Shown: positions 33,395-45,396, numbered from the stretch's first letter. The stretch is 64,000 bases of DNA from Neurospora tetraspora (GCF_033439725.1 NW_026944384.1:124001-188000), one strand, 5' to 3'. Numbers and translations: made by a program. Notes: a model not told the origin generated them from the sequence alone.

Positions 33395-35912
33395 GAGTGA
33401 TTTGACGGCGGGTCCGAATCTCCCACCAGCAGTCTCCAGTCCTCGGGACTCGGCTCGTCGTCAAATCCACAAAAGCAGAACTCCTGGCCGGTACCAGAAC
33501 AAGCTAGAACATAGACGAGGCAAGAAGAGGGCTGAGAGACCTAGAGCAAGCAAGCTAGCAGCATGGAGGAGGAGCAGAACTGGAGGCCAACCTGACCCAA
33601 GAGGAGGAACACGGTGGCACAAACCGGCGAAATGTGTAGGATTTACAAGAAGCATTACAAGCAGTAGCAGTAGCACGAAAGATGCGCTGCACAGCGGTCA
33701 TCGAAGTCAGGAAGAGGCACAAAGCCCACCGGCTCGAAACAAGACCAAACTGATCAGATGGATGGACTTAAACTGGACGGACGGACTGGCGGGAACGGAC
33801 GGACGGATGATACCTTGGGCGCTCGGGATACATTTGTTATCGGCATTTGCAATTTGCGATGTCATCTTTTCCTTTTTTCCTTTTCAAACCATGTACAAAA
33901 AGGCATCATTTCGATTCTTCCAACTGCATCGCATCATCATACTTACACGCGGTGGCTAGGCGGCAATCAATCAATGTTGCCAGCACTGCTACTTCCATAA
34001 TCATCATGGTCAACGGGGAATTGCACATTGGGATCGGGACTGGTTTCGGATGCCTTGGGGAAACATAGCATAGACGGGAGGGAGAAAGGATCTCGGTATT
34101 AACAAGTCCGACCAGGCGGCTAGATTGCTTGCTGGATGGACGAAAGAGGAGAAGGACGGTGGAGGAGGGATACCAAAGATCTCTGTATGCATATCATACC
34201 CGGTGAAGGGAAGAATTTTGCAAGTCCATCCATCACGTCTTCTGTTCAAGCTTAATGCAACGTCGTGGTGTCTTCAACTCGCGTCCAATCTGCCATATGT
34301 CTAGAGGTAACCATGGGAACACTACGAAGAACGACAAACCGCCCAGCTGGTAAACAACATCCATACCCGCGGTGCTTTCCTGCTTTTCTGGCACATCCCA
34401 AGAAAGTCCATGATCACCAACCTTACATGATCAACGACATGGATCCCACTATAACCGGGTACCCAGACAGCCAGAACTCGCAAAGTCAAACGAAGATCAC
34501 TCCAAGCAACTCGCAGGTCCCGTCTTGGCTCTGGCTCCAGTCCCTGGGTCATGATTTGGAATCGTCAGGCAAGTTGCAAGGATCAATCATGCAAAAACCG
34601 AAACCTCGGGTCGCAGGTCGCAGGCTGGATGGTTTGTTTGTAGACAAGCAAAGACGGAAATAGAAGCATGGAAGCATGGCGGTGCCGTGCGGTCGCCGGT
34701 TACAGCCGTCGGAAGGACCGGGTTGGAGAAGGTCTAGACCTTTCTTGGACATTGCCCTGGAGAGATGCGGATCGGCATGCCGGTAGTGTAATCCTCTATC
34801 AAAGAGGTGCCGATACCGATAACAGATTGTTTGGGTGGGAGGTTGACCATCTTTTCTTGGAGGGCTTGGACTCAGGCTCGTCAGGGTGGGTGGGAGAGTT
34901 TGACTTGGCGATGTGGGCTCTTCAAGTGCGATGTGAGGGCAGGGTGAGAGGGCTGGAGGGTTGTGGCTTATGTTAACGACGTTAAAGTTGGGGTTGGGGT
35001 TTGAGCGGCTAGAACATCAGGATCTTGATACAAAGAGAAGACAGAGTCTATTGAGCCCTACAAGTTCGGTGAATAGCTGAAAATGAGAGGATATACGATG
35101 GAGTTCACCTGTTGTTCTTGTCTAGAAGCGGTCAGTCTTAACAGCTCATTAACAGTCAGTTCGAGGTCTTGCCGGCAGCTCAAGTGCCTTGGAGACAGTA
35201 CCTTGACCCTTCTCAACGGCAACTCCGTCATTACCAGCTCATAACCTCGAGTCGACCGCAGTCGCATCTTAATTGCACTATTCCCATGAGCCGTAACCCT
35301 CGTAAATCAACCAACATGGTGTTTTGTCAACATGAAACCGTCGTGCGACGGTCTTCTGTTGCCGGCGGCATCTCTCCACTGTTGATGAACCCCAAAGCCC
35401 CAAAGCTACCCCGGCTCTTGGCATCACGTCATTTTGGGCCAGTTTGGGGTGCAGGGGTGGTTGTTGCCTGGCGTTTTGTGGGTCACCTTGATGAGCTGCC
35501 CGCCGTGCCTGAAGAACACACCAAAGAACGGGCAACTTATTCTGCGGCCTGTCCCGTGATTTCGCGATGAAATGGCACTGAATTGGGATAATAGGAGGGG
35601 CCGAGAGCAGGGGTGGTTGTTGCCTGGAAGGCACGCGGAGCGCGCTTGCCCAAATGGATGTTCATAGGCGCTAGGAAGGATCAATATCAAGCAGGTGTTG
35701 TTCCCGCAGTAGAGTTGCTGCTTCCTTCCTTGGTCTCTTGTCAACTTCTCTCAACTTCGTTTTCCATCAGGTTGATCTCACTTGTCTTTTGTTGATCAAT
35801 CTTGACACGGTCGTTGCCAGCTTTCACATTTCCTTCACGCCCCATTGTTTGTTTACTTTCGGACGCGCTCACACCCTTCCCCCCTCCAGCGGGAACCCTT
35901 CAGTTCGTCACG
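33395..35912. other. Intergenic, no gene supported
   Basis: 3' region of the small cysteine-rich gene, then spacer and the leader of the PARP gene. The only structure seen is the 21-base direct repeat at 35451 and 35607. Confidence 0.4.
35451..35627 (+). repeat. 21-bp direct repeat pair
   Basis: The 21 bases at 35451-35471 (beginning GCAGGGGTGGTTGTTGCCTG) recur exactly at 35607-35627, 156 bp away and about 300-450 bp before the PARP start codon. Confidence 0.7.
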
Positions 35913-38111
35913 ATGCCGCCCAGACGAGCAAAGAACGAAGCGGCTGTCCCAGCAAAATTACCGCTGGAAGACTGCCGCATTGCCTTTAGTGGACCATTTG
36001 TTGGCGGTCAAGACCAGCACAAGAGAACAGCAGAATCCCTCGGAGCAAACACCACAGTGACCGCCATCGTGCAAGGCGTCACCCATGTAATCTACTCCGA
36101 CAAGAACGCCAACAAGATAAGCACCAAAGTCAGGCAGGCACATGGAATGAACATCCCCGTTGTCAGCATCGAATGGCTGCTGAAGACCAAAGAGAAGAAC
36201 GTCCGACAGCCGGAGAAGGACTACGCTCTGGACTTGTCCTCCTTGGATGCCGCTAGTGACGCTTCCGTGGCTGACGCAGATACTGCCTCCCAGACGAACG
36301 GCGATGACACCAGAGGCACCAAGAGAAAGAGATCGCCGTCGCCATCGCAGGATGGCGTCAAGGCTGATGGCGAGGAGGACACGCTGAAAAAGTCCAAACT
36401 CAAAAGCACAAAAGCCGTGGGCGAGGGCCAAGTCCTGAAGGACAAGACCATGCAGATTCCCATAGACGAGGGCGCTCCCTATGGCTACAACGTCCATGTT
36501 GATTCTGATGGTGTTATCTATGACGCATCATTGAACCTGACCAATTCCACTGGCAACAACAACAAGTTCTATCGTCTTCAGGCAAGTCACCGTCTTAACC
36601 TCTCCTGCCGCATCCTCAAACTAACGGATCAAATAGCTTCTGACGCAGCAGAACATGCGGTTCGCGGTCTGGACGCGCTGGGGGCGTGTCGGAGAATCCG
36701 GCCAGCACTCTCTCATCGACTCCCCGTCTCTCCAAGATGCCCTGCGCACTTTCGAAAAGAAGTTCAAGGACAAGTCGGGATTGCTCTGGAGCAACCGAGG
36801 TGATGACCCCAAGCCCAAGAAGTATGCCTTCGTCGAGGTGAACTATAAGGAGGAATCCGATGACGAAGACGAAGCTGAGGGCGGCGCGGCCACGAAAGAA
36901 GAGAAAGACGACTGGGAGCCTCCCAAGTGCACACTCAACCCTTCAGTGGCTAAGCTCATGGAACTCATCTTCAACCAGCAGTTGATGGACAACACCATGG
37001 CGGCACTCAAGTACGATCGCAACAAACTCCCATTGGGAAAGCTCAGCAAGGCCACCATCATGCGTGGTTTCCAGGCGCTCAAGAATCTTTCCGAGCTTTT
37101 CACCGACCCTTCCAAAGCTTCTCAGTATGGTCTACCGTACCAGCAAGCGGTTGAGCACTTGTCAAACACCTACTACTCCGTGATTCCGCACGCGTTCGGC
37201 CGTGACCGACCACCCATCATTGCGACCGATCAGCAGCTGAAGCAAGAAGTCGAGCTGCTCGAAAACTTGAGCGACATGAAGGAAGCCAGCAACATCATGA
37301 AGATCGATAAGACCCAGTTCGATGTTCATCCTCTGGACAGGCAGTACCAAGGCCTCAGGATGCAGGAGATGACACCCTTGGACCGGGCTTCGATCGAGTT
37401 CACCCATCTGCAAGACTACCTGGTCGACACACGGGGTCATACTCACGGAGTCAACTACGAAGTGGAGGAGATATTCCGTATCGAGCGCCAGGGCGAGTTC
37501 GACCGGTTCGATCAGAGTGACTATGCCGACGGCAAGTTGAAGCTTAAGAAGAATCGCAAGCTTTTGTGGCACGGCTCCCGCTCCACCAATTTCGGCGGTA
37601 TTCTCAGCCAGGGTCTTCGCATCGCGCCGCCGGAAGCGCCCGTCAATGGCTACATGTTCGGCAAGGGCGTCTACCTGGCCGATATGTCCAGCAAGTCAGC
37701 AGGCTACTGCTGTCCACATCAGTCCAATGGCACGGCCCTCCTCTTACTCTGCGAGGCTGAGCTTGGCGACCCCATCCAGGAGTTGACTGGTGCCGATTCC
37801 AATGCTGGAGAGCACGCCAAGCAGAAGGGAATGCTCTCTACGTGGGGTAAGGGCAGGAGTGGCCCGTTGATGTGGAAGGATGCTGGTGTTGTGAACCCGG
37901 CACTGCAGGGTGTGATGATGGTAAGCTCTTTGCTTGTTTGTCTTGATACCGATATGACAGGTATGGTTGCTAACGAGAAGTCCAGCCCGACACGTCGTCG
38001 TTTAAACCCGGCGACACCAACTGCCCGGGCGCTGGTCTGTGGTACAACGAATATATCGTGTACGATGTTGCCCAGGTTCGTCTGAGGTATCTTTTCCGTG
38101 TCAAAATGTAG
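35913..38111 (+). CDS. npo: Poly(ADP-ribose) polymerase (PARP), BRCT-WGR-PARP type
   Basis: Exons 35913-36581, 36637-37920 and 37986-38111, all phase 0, 692 residues. Intron 1 starts with GCAAGT, a GC-AG intron; only this donor keeps the frame into the WGR domain. Domains: BRCT at about 15-105 (IAFSGPFVGGQDQHK, then NIPVVSIEWLL), a Lys/Ser-rich linker with KRKR, WGR at about 200-310 (VWTRWGRVGE), the helical regulatory domain at about 330-470 (LPLGKLSKATIMRGF), and the catalytic domain to the end. The H-Y-E triad is present: H535 in LLWHGS, Y569 in GVYLADM, E673 in NEYIVYD. The protein makes poly(ADP-ribose) from NAD at DNA breaks in the nucleus. Neurospora crassa is known to have one PARP, NPO, with this layout. 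No N-terminal zinc fingers, as usual for fungal PARPs. Confidence 0.95.
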
Positions 38112-39460
38112 ATCAAGCTGATCCTACTGCGATGCCGTTCTTGAGTTGGGTTGGGATACCTATTGTATGGGGTTTCGGAGTTGGGTGGAGGAGATGGAAA
38201 ATTTCTTCGTTCGGATCATGCGATCTTTCATGGCTTTGACTGCATGTGTTCTTTGATGTTATTTGCGGTCAAGGGCTTATGTGTGCACGAAATACTTGTA
38301 CTTATTTTCTGGGCGTCACAATGCCTACAAGACGCTTTGCAAGGAATAAGCAGCTCTTGAAAAGGCGTCGCTCGAGCTGTTCGGTAAGGTATATAGAGCA
38401 ATGCAATATGCCTTTTCTCAGCGTTTCTCGTCTACCCGCTCAGGTCGGAGGTAGTCATCAAAACACGCCGGTTCCTTTAATTCGATATATATGCTCCAAC
38501 GTCAAGAATTGGACGGGTGATGGACGAGAATGATACGGAAGTTCAAGGACAACGGGAGTAGGTCGAGGACGAAGACGGGGATGGATCTCCATATGCGTAT
38601 CCCTGAACCTCCATGTCCCGTCCAGTGCCCCCTTGCTCGAGCCTCGATCTGCCCTTACCTTATTCAGGCCCTCATCAACTCCGTTCAACGACGATCACTT
38701 CCTCCCCTTCTAGGACTAGGGCAGTCGAGCTGGCGGCCCAGATGGCGGCCCAGATGGCGGAGCAGACGGAGTAGAGCCTAGAGTAGGAGGATATCATGTA
38801 CCTCTAGTCGGCTGCCCACGCAAGGTTGGAGCCGTTGGGGATGGTGCGGAGAAGGGATATGAACCCGACCAGGCTGCGAGGGACACGGTGGTAACTAATG
38901 TACACCGATGTCGAGATTGTTTCCCATATGTGGCTGGATTTGTTTCACTCGAAGTCATCTAGAAACATGTTCCTGGCGGCCATTTGTCCCAGTCACGACA
39001 TAGACGGACCCTTTCCAATAACTCCTCGAGGCCGGCAAACCATCACAAGCGCACATCGAATTTCAAGGCCATTGAAGTGCGCTGCATGTACGTCAACGCC
39101 GGGGTCGGTCTTCCTGAGCAAGTTGTGAGTGCCGGACTCTTTTCTGAGTATGCAGATCTGCATGTCATGTGCATTTACCTCGCCCAAATCGACATTGACT
39201 ATTCCTACGGCGTTGCTAAAGAGGTGAGCTTGTGCGGACGGTAGGACGACGTGGTAAGTACTAGCCTAGTCTGACGGAGAGAGAGCTCCGTCGGCAAGGA
39301 GCCCAGGGAGCGTGGCAGCCAGTCTTGTATGGACTGCCGTGTCGTTGTCCAATGGTCTCGGAGATTGTTGATTCTTTTGAGACTGAGCTAGCCGGTCATG
39401 ATGTGGTGGGAGTATTGTGTTGCAGAGGTTGATGGGGCGTGCTGTGGGTTGTCTTCTGTC
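38112..39460. other. 3' region of the PARP gene and spacer, no gene supported
   Basis: No open frame with a recognisable domain. Ends at the 8-bp target duplication of the hAT MITE (39453-39460). Confidence 0.4.
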
Positions 39461-39754
39461 CAGCGCTGGAAATACAAATAAATATGAATCTGTATTTATT
39501 TGAGTGGGTCAAATACACGATCGTATTTATTTGTATTTGATTTATTTGTATTTATTTGACGATTTGCCAAGACAGGTGGGGTTCACGGCCAACCCCAACC
39601 CTGACCCGAATCCGTCTCCCAAAGTCCGGTCCACGGGCAAAATGAACACTTTTTCTCACCCTAAAATATTCTGCCGGTGTGCCAAGAAGGCGGTCAAATA
39701 TTCAAATAAATATCGGGCAAAAAAATATTTGAGCAAATAAATACAATCTCATAT

Positions 39755-39829
<75 letters not shown>

Positions 39830-39875
39830 TATTTATTTATATTTGCCATGTGTATTTAATTTGTTGCCACCGCTG
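39461..39875. mobile_element. hAT-type MITE
   Basis: A 415-bp unit flanked by an exact 8-bp duplication, CTTCTGTC, at 39453-39460 and 39876-39883. Eight bases is the target size of the hAT superfamily. The ends are short imperfect inverted repeats: CAGCGCTGGAAATACAAATA on the left and, on the other strand, CAGCGGTGGCAACAAATTAA on the right. The subterminal parts are rich in AAATA/TATTT words on both sides. Inside is a roughly 95-bp (ATTT)n tract (about 39752-39845), probably grown from those words. There is no coding capacity, so it must be mobilised in trans. Confidence 0.8.
39752..39845. repeat. (ATTT)n microsatellite inside the hAT MITE
   Basis: About two dozen TTTA units with one or two interruptions near the right end. 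Confidence 0.9.
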
Positions 39876-40613
39876 CTTCTGTCAACGCCAGCCTTGTCGC
39901 AGAACTGGGTGCATGGAAAAAGATATGGGAAAATAAAGAAGGCATCGACTTTCACGGTCACTGATGATAGAGGGTGCGGAAACAGCCCCAGTCCTTCAAT
40001 GTTGGTCCCTTGCACCATGTACAGCATAAAGGAAAATAACGGGATGGGGGAACTACACCACCATCTCTCGATTTCATGACGACGAGCCCATAAGAGCATA
40101 GAACGTTCGAAGAGCTCCCAAGTGACCATTTCCTCAACATAGAGGTACTTGACCTCTAGGTCAGTAGGTACTCATCCTTCCAGATTCAGAAACGAGTGTC
40201 AAAGAGCCTCAATAACTTGGCTCTCACGCTCCTTCCAGATCATGATGGAGAACATTCACTCCGAGACCTACTCCCTCCTCATCGAAACGTGCATCAAAGA
40301 GCCTTCCCAGATGACTTCAGTTACCTCTTCAACGCCATTGACACCATCCTTTGCATCAGCCAAGGGTGATTGCAATACCATCCTGATCGTACCTTCCTTC
40401 CCCAGCCATCAAATAGAATCCCGCCCTTTGGTAACCAATACCGCCAGACACCGGACCAGGCAGGCACGCAGCAAACAACCGACACGTAAAGTACATGTAA
40501 TCTACCCGCCCTACCAGCCTCTGCGCACCTTCGATGTCCAGTCCCTGCCCCGCCTTCCCTCTTACTAGCCCTTCATATACTAGTCTCCCCGAGTAACAAC
40601 CAACAAAAAAGAA
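39876..40613. other. Spacer between hAT MITE and tRNA gene
   Basis: An open frame from about 40242 to 40568 (starting MMENIHSET) has no domain and is Ser/Thr/Pro-rich; I do not call it a gene. Confidence 0.3.
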
Positions 40614-40718
40614 GTGCAGTTAGTATAGTGGTTTAGTACGCTCGCCCCTCAAACGCGACTGCTGGGCCCAAAGAAGTCGTCGCGGCGAGGAACCCGGGTT
40701 CGACTCCCGGACTGTACA
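40614..40718 (+). tRNA. tRNA gene with intron, probably Glu (CTC)
   Basis: All arms fold. Acceptor GTGCAGT with ACTGTAC plus discriminator A; D stem GTAT/GTAC with GG in the loop; anticodon stem CTCGC/GCGAG; T stem CCGGG/CCCGG with loop TTCGACT. Box A (TAGTATAGTGG) and box B (GGTTCGACTCC) are good, and a T-run follows. A 32-base intron (about 40652-40683), one base 3' of the anticodon, forms its own hairpin. The mature length is 73. The stem register puts CTC at the anticodon, but the normally invariant T33 is then C. CAA after the only T in the loop would need a broken stem. The isotype is therefore uncertain, and a decayed copy is possible. Confidence 0.75.
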
Positions 40719-40723
40719 ATCTC

Positions 40724-40756
40724 CTTTTCTTTTTTCTTTCCTTTTTTTTTTTTTTT
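40724..40756 (+). terminator. RNA polymerase III terminator
   Basis: Several T-runs, the longest of 15, start within ten bases of the tRNA 3' end. Confidence 0.8.
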
Positions 40757-42470
40757 GGCTTTTGACTTTCGGATTCTGGTTACGTATATTTGTTTGCTGT
40801 TGCATCACATACATACACTACATACATAACCCCTTCGTCTCACTCACCCCTCACTTTCCCTCATACTTGAGGTCCATAGCATGGGCTGGGATATCTACAG
40901 CTATGGTGAAGAGAGGACGGAGGTATGCGACAATGTCTGTCCTGCAGAGCAGAGCTGCAAACAACATACATAGGTCTTACTCTTGCTACTTACCTGTAAG
41001 CAGAGCATCGCCGCCATCGTCGCCGCCTTCGAAGCTTCTGCTCGTACTCCTCGACGTGGTGTACCCAGCGCGCACATAGAGGTAAGACATAGAATAATAC
41101 CTGCTATGAGGTTTCCTTACTGTCTTAATTTGAGCCGACATACTTTCTCCTTCTTGCCCTGATCTGGATTCGCGCACTTAGCTTGATGTCCAGGCCTAGG
41201 CAGGCAGGGCCAAACAAACTCGGGGTTATTGGTAGACTGGAAGTATACCAGACCTTGTCGTCCTCACATGGATTATCGTAAATTCTCAGATGTAGTTGCT
41301 TTAACGCGAAGACATCATACTCGAAATTGACCCCTCACACACCATTCTGGATTGGATACCTGTAGGGACATTCTTGACGACGACGACGACCTGGCTACTA
41401 CGTAGGAAGACGGGTCGGGTTGGGCCGGTCCACTTTACTATTCCTAGTCGAGCAGCGCACAACGAGAAGGCTAAATCTGTGGAGGAATAGGGTGGGAGGA
41501 CACTCGATCATAACTTGCGAAGGAAAGCGAGAAAATAAGGAGAAAATTACACTTGGTAAAAACAAAATAATTGCGACTTAGCTCGGTTTTGGTATGTACC
41601 TATAGATTCATTGCTGTGTCTCAGATCAGAGGTTAATGCGTGAATGTTGGAGTGCTTGCCGTAGTCCTGTGATATTCGCCGGTGTTTTATCACCTTACAT
41701 AGTCGACGTTTCAAGTCACAGCTCAGGACTCAGGAAGAACTCCATAGAGGTACCGTGAATTTACCAGGCCAGCACAGCGCACTTAACGGGCTGGCTGAAA
41801 AAAATGAAGATTCAGGCTGATGGCACGGCTTCTCTGGTGAGGTTTTTGAGGCCACAACATCTGGTAACTGTGGTGGTGGTGTATATAGACACGAGTGTCC
41901 AGTCTGAGTCACGAGCCGCGCGGGACCAGACAAGTCTCCGCTTCCGTCCCATCTTCCAGGTTGGCGGGTCACTCAACTCTCTGTCCAACAGCGTCGAAGA
42001 ATACTGCCCCTCTCCCATATCGGAACCGACAGACCAAGAGGCGAGACCGTATTTTTTAACAGTCAGCGTAGCTTATAAATGACGTACACCCTTGCTTGAT
42101 GCCTCAGGTCACAGAGTCGTGAAGTGTCGAAGAAATGTTCATAGAGGAAGGAGCAGAAACGAAAAGCCAGTAACATTACCGCAGCCGGATGAGGAGTCAA
42201 GGACGAAACAAGCAGGAACAGAATAATACCCGGTACACTGCCAGTAAACAAGATAAGGTACCGTCCCGCCTTTGCGTGTGTTCCCCTCCGGCAGCGATAC
42301 AGTTCACTTTGTAATGACGAAGAACAGCCATCAACAAATCCCTCTCAAGTAAATCCATCTTACACCCCTTCCACAAAAACAACAACAAACAACCCATCCT
42401 CACCCATCCAACCCCTTCCAACCCCTCTTCAAATCAAAACAACAGCACAGCAAAGCATCCTCCATCAACC
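40757..42470. other. Intergenic, no gene supported
   Basis: No recognisable domain on either strand. The last 120 bases, CA-rich and poor in G, look like the leader of the gene starting at 42471. Confidence 0.4.
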
Positions 42471-43115
42471 ATGGACCCCATCTCCCAGCGCCTCGACCAC
42501 TGGGTGCGCTTCATCTCTCGATCGGCGACAATCTCGATATCCGTGTACCACGGCTACCACGGCGCCCGCAACAGCCTGGTCGACTTCATCTCCCTCCTCG
42601 GCACAATCTCCCGCACCATCGTCAACCTCTCCCACTTCGGCAGCAGACTAGAGGTACAGGATATCCTCCTGCTCTGGGCTCTGCTCCGTGTGCTCCGCCG
42701 TCTGCTCCGCGGTCTGGTCCGCCATCTGGGCTTTGCACCGCCAGCTCTGCCAGCCTGGCTCCGCCAACTGGGCGCTGCGCCGTCTGCTCGCCCGTTCTCT
42801 CTGCCGTTGCCGTCTGCCCCGCCATTTGGCCCGTCTGCCCTGCCATCTGGGCCGCCGTCTGCCCTGCCAGCCACCCAGCCCTGGCCTCTTGCGAACTATC
42901 CCCAACGTTTCCCACTTGGGCAGCCGACTGGACATTATCCTTTTGCTCCTGTGTCTGCTTCGTCTGCCCCGTTGTCTGCCCCGCCGTCTGGACCGCTCCC
43001 TGGGCAACCATCTGGCCCGCCTGCTCCGCCAGCCCAAACGTCCTGGATCCTCCAGCTCCGCCAGCAACGCCAGCTCCAGCAGTCTGGGCCTGGAAGCGGA
43101 GGTGCTCCTCGTTAA
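42471..43115 (+). CDS. Hypothetical protein with internal repeats
   Basis: ATG at 42471 in the strong context CAACCATGG after a typical CA-rich leader. The first 60 residues (MDPISQRLDHWVRFISRS, then NLSHFGSRLE) look like normal coding. From about 42655 the frame enters a minisatellite-like region of units close to CTGCNCCGCCNTCTG, read as Leu/Arg-, then Pro/Ala/Ser/Gly-rich sequence. The unit SHFGSRLE followed by a Leu-rich stretch reappears in another frame near 42920 (SHLGSRLD), so about 270 bp were duplicated in tandem. A minus-strand frame (42622-43302) is equally open because of the repeats. No family recognised; an intron in the repeat region cannot be excluded, so the 3' end is unsure. 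Confidence 0.45.
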   Translation: MDPISQRLDHWVRFISRSATISISVYHGYHGARNSLVDFISLLGTISRTIVNLSHFGSRLEVQDILLLWALLRVLRRLLRGLVRHLGFAPPALPAWLRQLGAAPSARPFSLPLPSAPPFGPSALPSGPPSALPATQPWPLANYPQRFPLGQPTGHYPFAPVSASSAPLSAPPSGPLPGQPSGPPAPPAQTSWILQLRQQRQLQQSGPGSGGAPR

Positions 43116-43678
43116 AGCACCGGCGACGCCAAATGGGAGAGACGCGACTTGTCCCCGGGCCTGCCTGCATCAGCCGAAACGTCGCGTACAAAATGTAGTA
43201 AGTAGTAGCCTCCAACTGCGCGCTCGAAGAAGGCGTGTAATCCGCGACCGAAAATCCGTATGTGTGTCTGCCGCGTCCAAGTAGGTCCTCTCCCCAGGAC
43301 AATACCTCTTCTGCCTCGAGGACCTTTTTTGGTGAGGGTGAATCACACTCAGCTCCTTTGCTCCAACTTCATCTGTTCGCAGACGTAACCAGGCCACGAA
43401 CGACATAGAGCGACAGAGCGATGGACAACAGCCACGCAGAAGAAAAAGAAGTGGGGTCGAGTAAGGGGGATGTAGCCAGCCAAAGAGGAATGCAGACAAC
43501 TAGACATGAATAGAGGAAAAGCCAAAGCAAAAGAACGTCAAGATCCAAAAACCATCTATTAACACTCTTTGAAGCAGATCTATATTGTATAAGCAATCAA
43601 CCAAACGAGGAAGCAAGAGACGAAGAAAAAGACGAACAACACAACCAACGCTCAAAAACCTTATCCCACTTCGCCCAC
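43116..43678. other. Spacer between the hypothetical gene and the DUF89 gene
   Basis: No convincing gene. The two flanking genes converge here. Confidence 0.35.
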
Positions 43679-45396
43679 TCAAGCCCCCTTCGAAAACGAC
43701 ACCACGGCATACTTCCCGTTCCACGCCCACTTTCTCGCGCCGCTCTCTCCACCGCCGCCCTCCTTCGCCCTCAACTCCTCATCCAACCCCTTTCTCAGTC
43801 CAACAACAACATCCGCCTTGCACGTCCTCAACGCCAGAATATTGATCCCCGACCCAGGCCCCAACGGTCCAATAGCCTGTGTAAACGGCGTGGTAGGATC
43901 CCATTCGCCATCACCAACCAGCTTGCGATAGTTTAGATCGCCCTTGAACACGACCAGTTCGCTCTTGCGCAAATCCTCCGCCAGCTCCTTGGTCTGCTCG
44001 TCGGCGTTGGGATCGACGAGTCGCCAGAACGAGCCGGGACCGGTCCAGAAGCGGTTGGCGCGGAGGCCGAGCTTGCCTTCGGCGTGGAGGATGGACCATT
44101 CTTGGAACAAGAACGACAGTTCCTCCTTTTCCTTGTCGCTGAGTTTCTCGGGGACCTTGCCCTGCAGTTCTTCCTCCTCGGTGGCTGTCTCGAAGAACGG
44201 CACCGGTGCCGCCAACGCGTTGAGCAAAGCACCGAAATCCCCCGGCAAGACGTCCGACACGAACCAAGGGATCGACTTCGCATGGAGGGTAACCCTCGTC
44301 GCCAGTCCCGCCGTCAACAAGTATCCAGCAAGAATCAAGTCAACATACAACTCGAAACCGGCGTTGTCGAGAACGATATCCACCACCCTCTCCTTCTTTC
44401 CCGCCTTCTTCGCCTCCATCAACTGCTTATACACCTCCTCAAGATCATTCACAAGAATGTTGGCCTCAGACTTCTTGCGCGCCTCAGACCCTTGCAGCTT
44501 CTGGATGTCTTCGTAGGAGAGGGAGGTCAGGAGCGAGAGGTCGGTGGCGTTACCCCAGAGGCAGATTTCGCACATTTCTGTGAACAGGAGCTTCTCGGCT
44601 TCTTCAGATGTACCCTCGGAGGCAGAAGAGTGGGAGCGGAGCTGGGTGATCAGGTCCTTGTAGCGGGCGGCGAGCTCGAGGACGGCGGGGCGGGAGGAGC
44701 GGAAGGTCTTGATCTTTTGGCGGGCGAAGATGTCGTAGTTCTTCCAGTGGGTGGAGAGGGCGAAGGAGGTGCTTATGCGGCTGTTTGGAAGGGATGTGGT
44801 TAGATTCCGTATTTGAATTAGGAAGGGAAAGCGGAAAGGGAGAAGAAGGGTGGAGAGGGACGAACCGGTAGAGGTAGCACTCGCTGAACAGCCAGGAGAC
44901 GTTCAGCCAGGTGGGCTTGCCGAGGGACTCGAGGATTTGATTGTAGGTGGCCACGTCGGAAACACCATCGTCGGGAATAGGCCTGTTCCTGTCTTAGCAC
45001 TTATTCTCTTCTGTGTATATAGCATTTGCCTTGGGCAACTGGGCGGACGAACGTCAAGGCGCGATCGTGTTGAACTTCGTATTTGAGCGTAGCAAGGTCG
45101 TTGATGAGCTTTTTGCCCTCCTCGCGCTTCGCGGCATCGTCGGTTTGGCCGGTGGTACGGTAGACATCGTCAATCGCTTGGGTCTATGGCGTATATAAGT
45201 GGTTAGCGGCTATTGGACGGTCGAGTGTCGAGGCAAGATCGGACGAGGCTCACGATGATGATGGGCCACCGCTTCCTGGCGGTCTCGTAGGCAAAGGACG
45301 TCTTGTCGCCCGTAGAGGACGTAGCTATGGTCAATGTCAGCTTTGCTCCTGCCTAGAACTGTATGTGCACTTACGGATCTTGGGTTCAAACTCCAT
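43679..45396 (-). CDS. DUF89/ARMT1-family metal-dependent phosphatase
   Basis: Five exons: 45375-45396, 45254-45324, 45053-45183, 44866-44988 and 43679-44780. Phases agree and give 482 residues. Starts MEFEPKIPTSSTGDK, then RKRWPIIITQAIDDVYR, then PTWLNVSWLFSECYLYR. The metal-site segments of the family are present: VLDNAGFELYVDLILA and FKGDLNYRKLVGD, followed by RTCKADVV. These place it in the fungal/animal subfamily III of DUF89 damage-control phosphatases (yeast YMR027W, human ARMT1), which hydrolyse phosphates of sugars such as fructose-1-phosphate with Mn or Ni. Cytosolic; no signal peptide. The presumed role is metabolite repair, removing harmful sugar phosphates. Donors GTAAGT, GTGAGC, GTTCGT and GTTCGT. 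Confidence 0.9.

Noticed and set aside
39843-40140. Open frames on both strands after the hAT MITE
   Set aside because: No domain, no start context, partly inside transposon sequence.
42622-43302. Minus-strand 226-residue Gln/Thr/Gly-rich frame
   Set aside because: Kept open by the minisatellite. The plus strand has the better leader and start context, though this is not certain.
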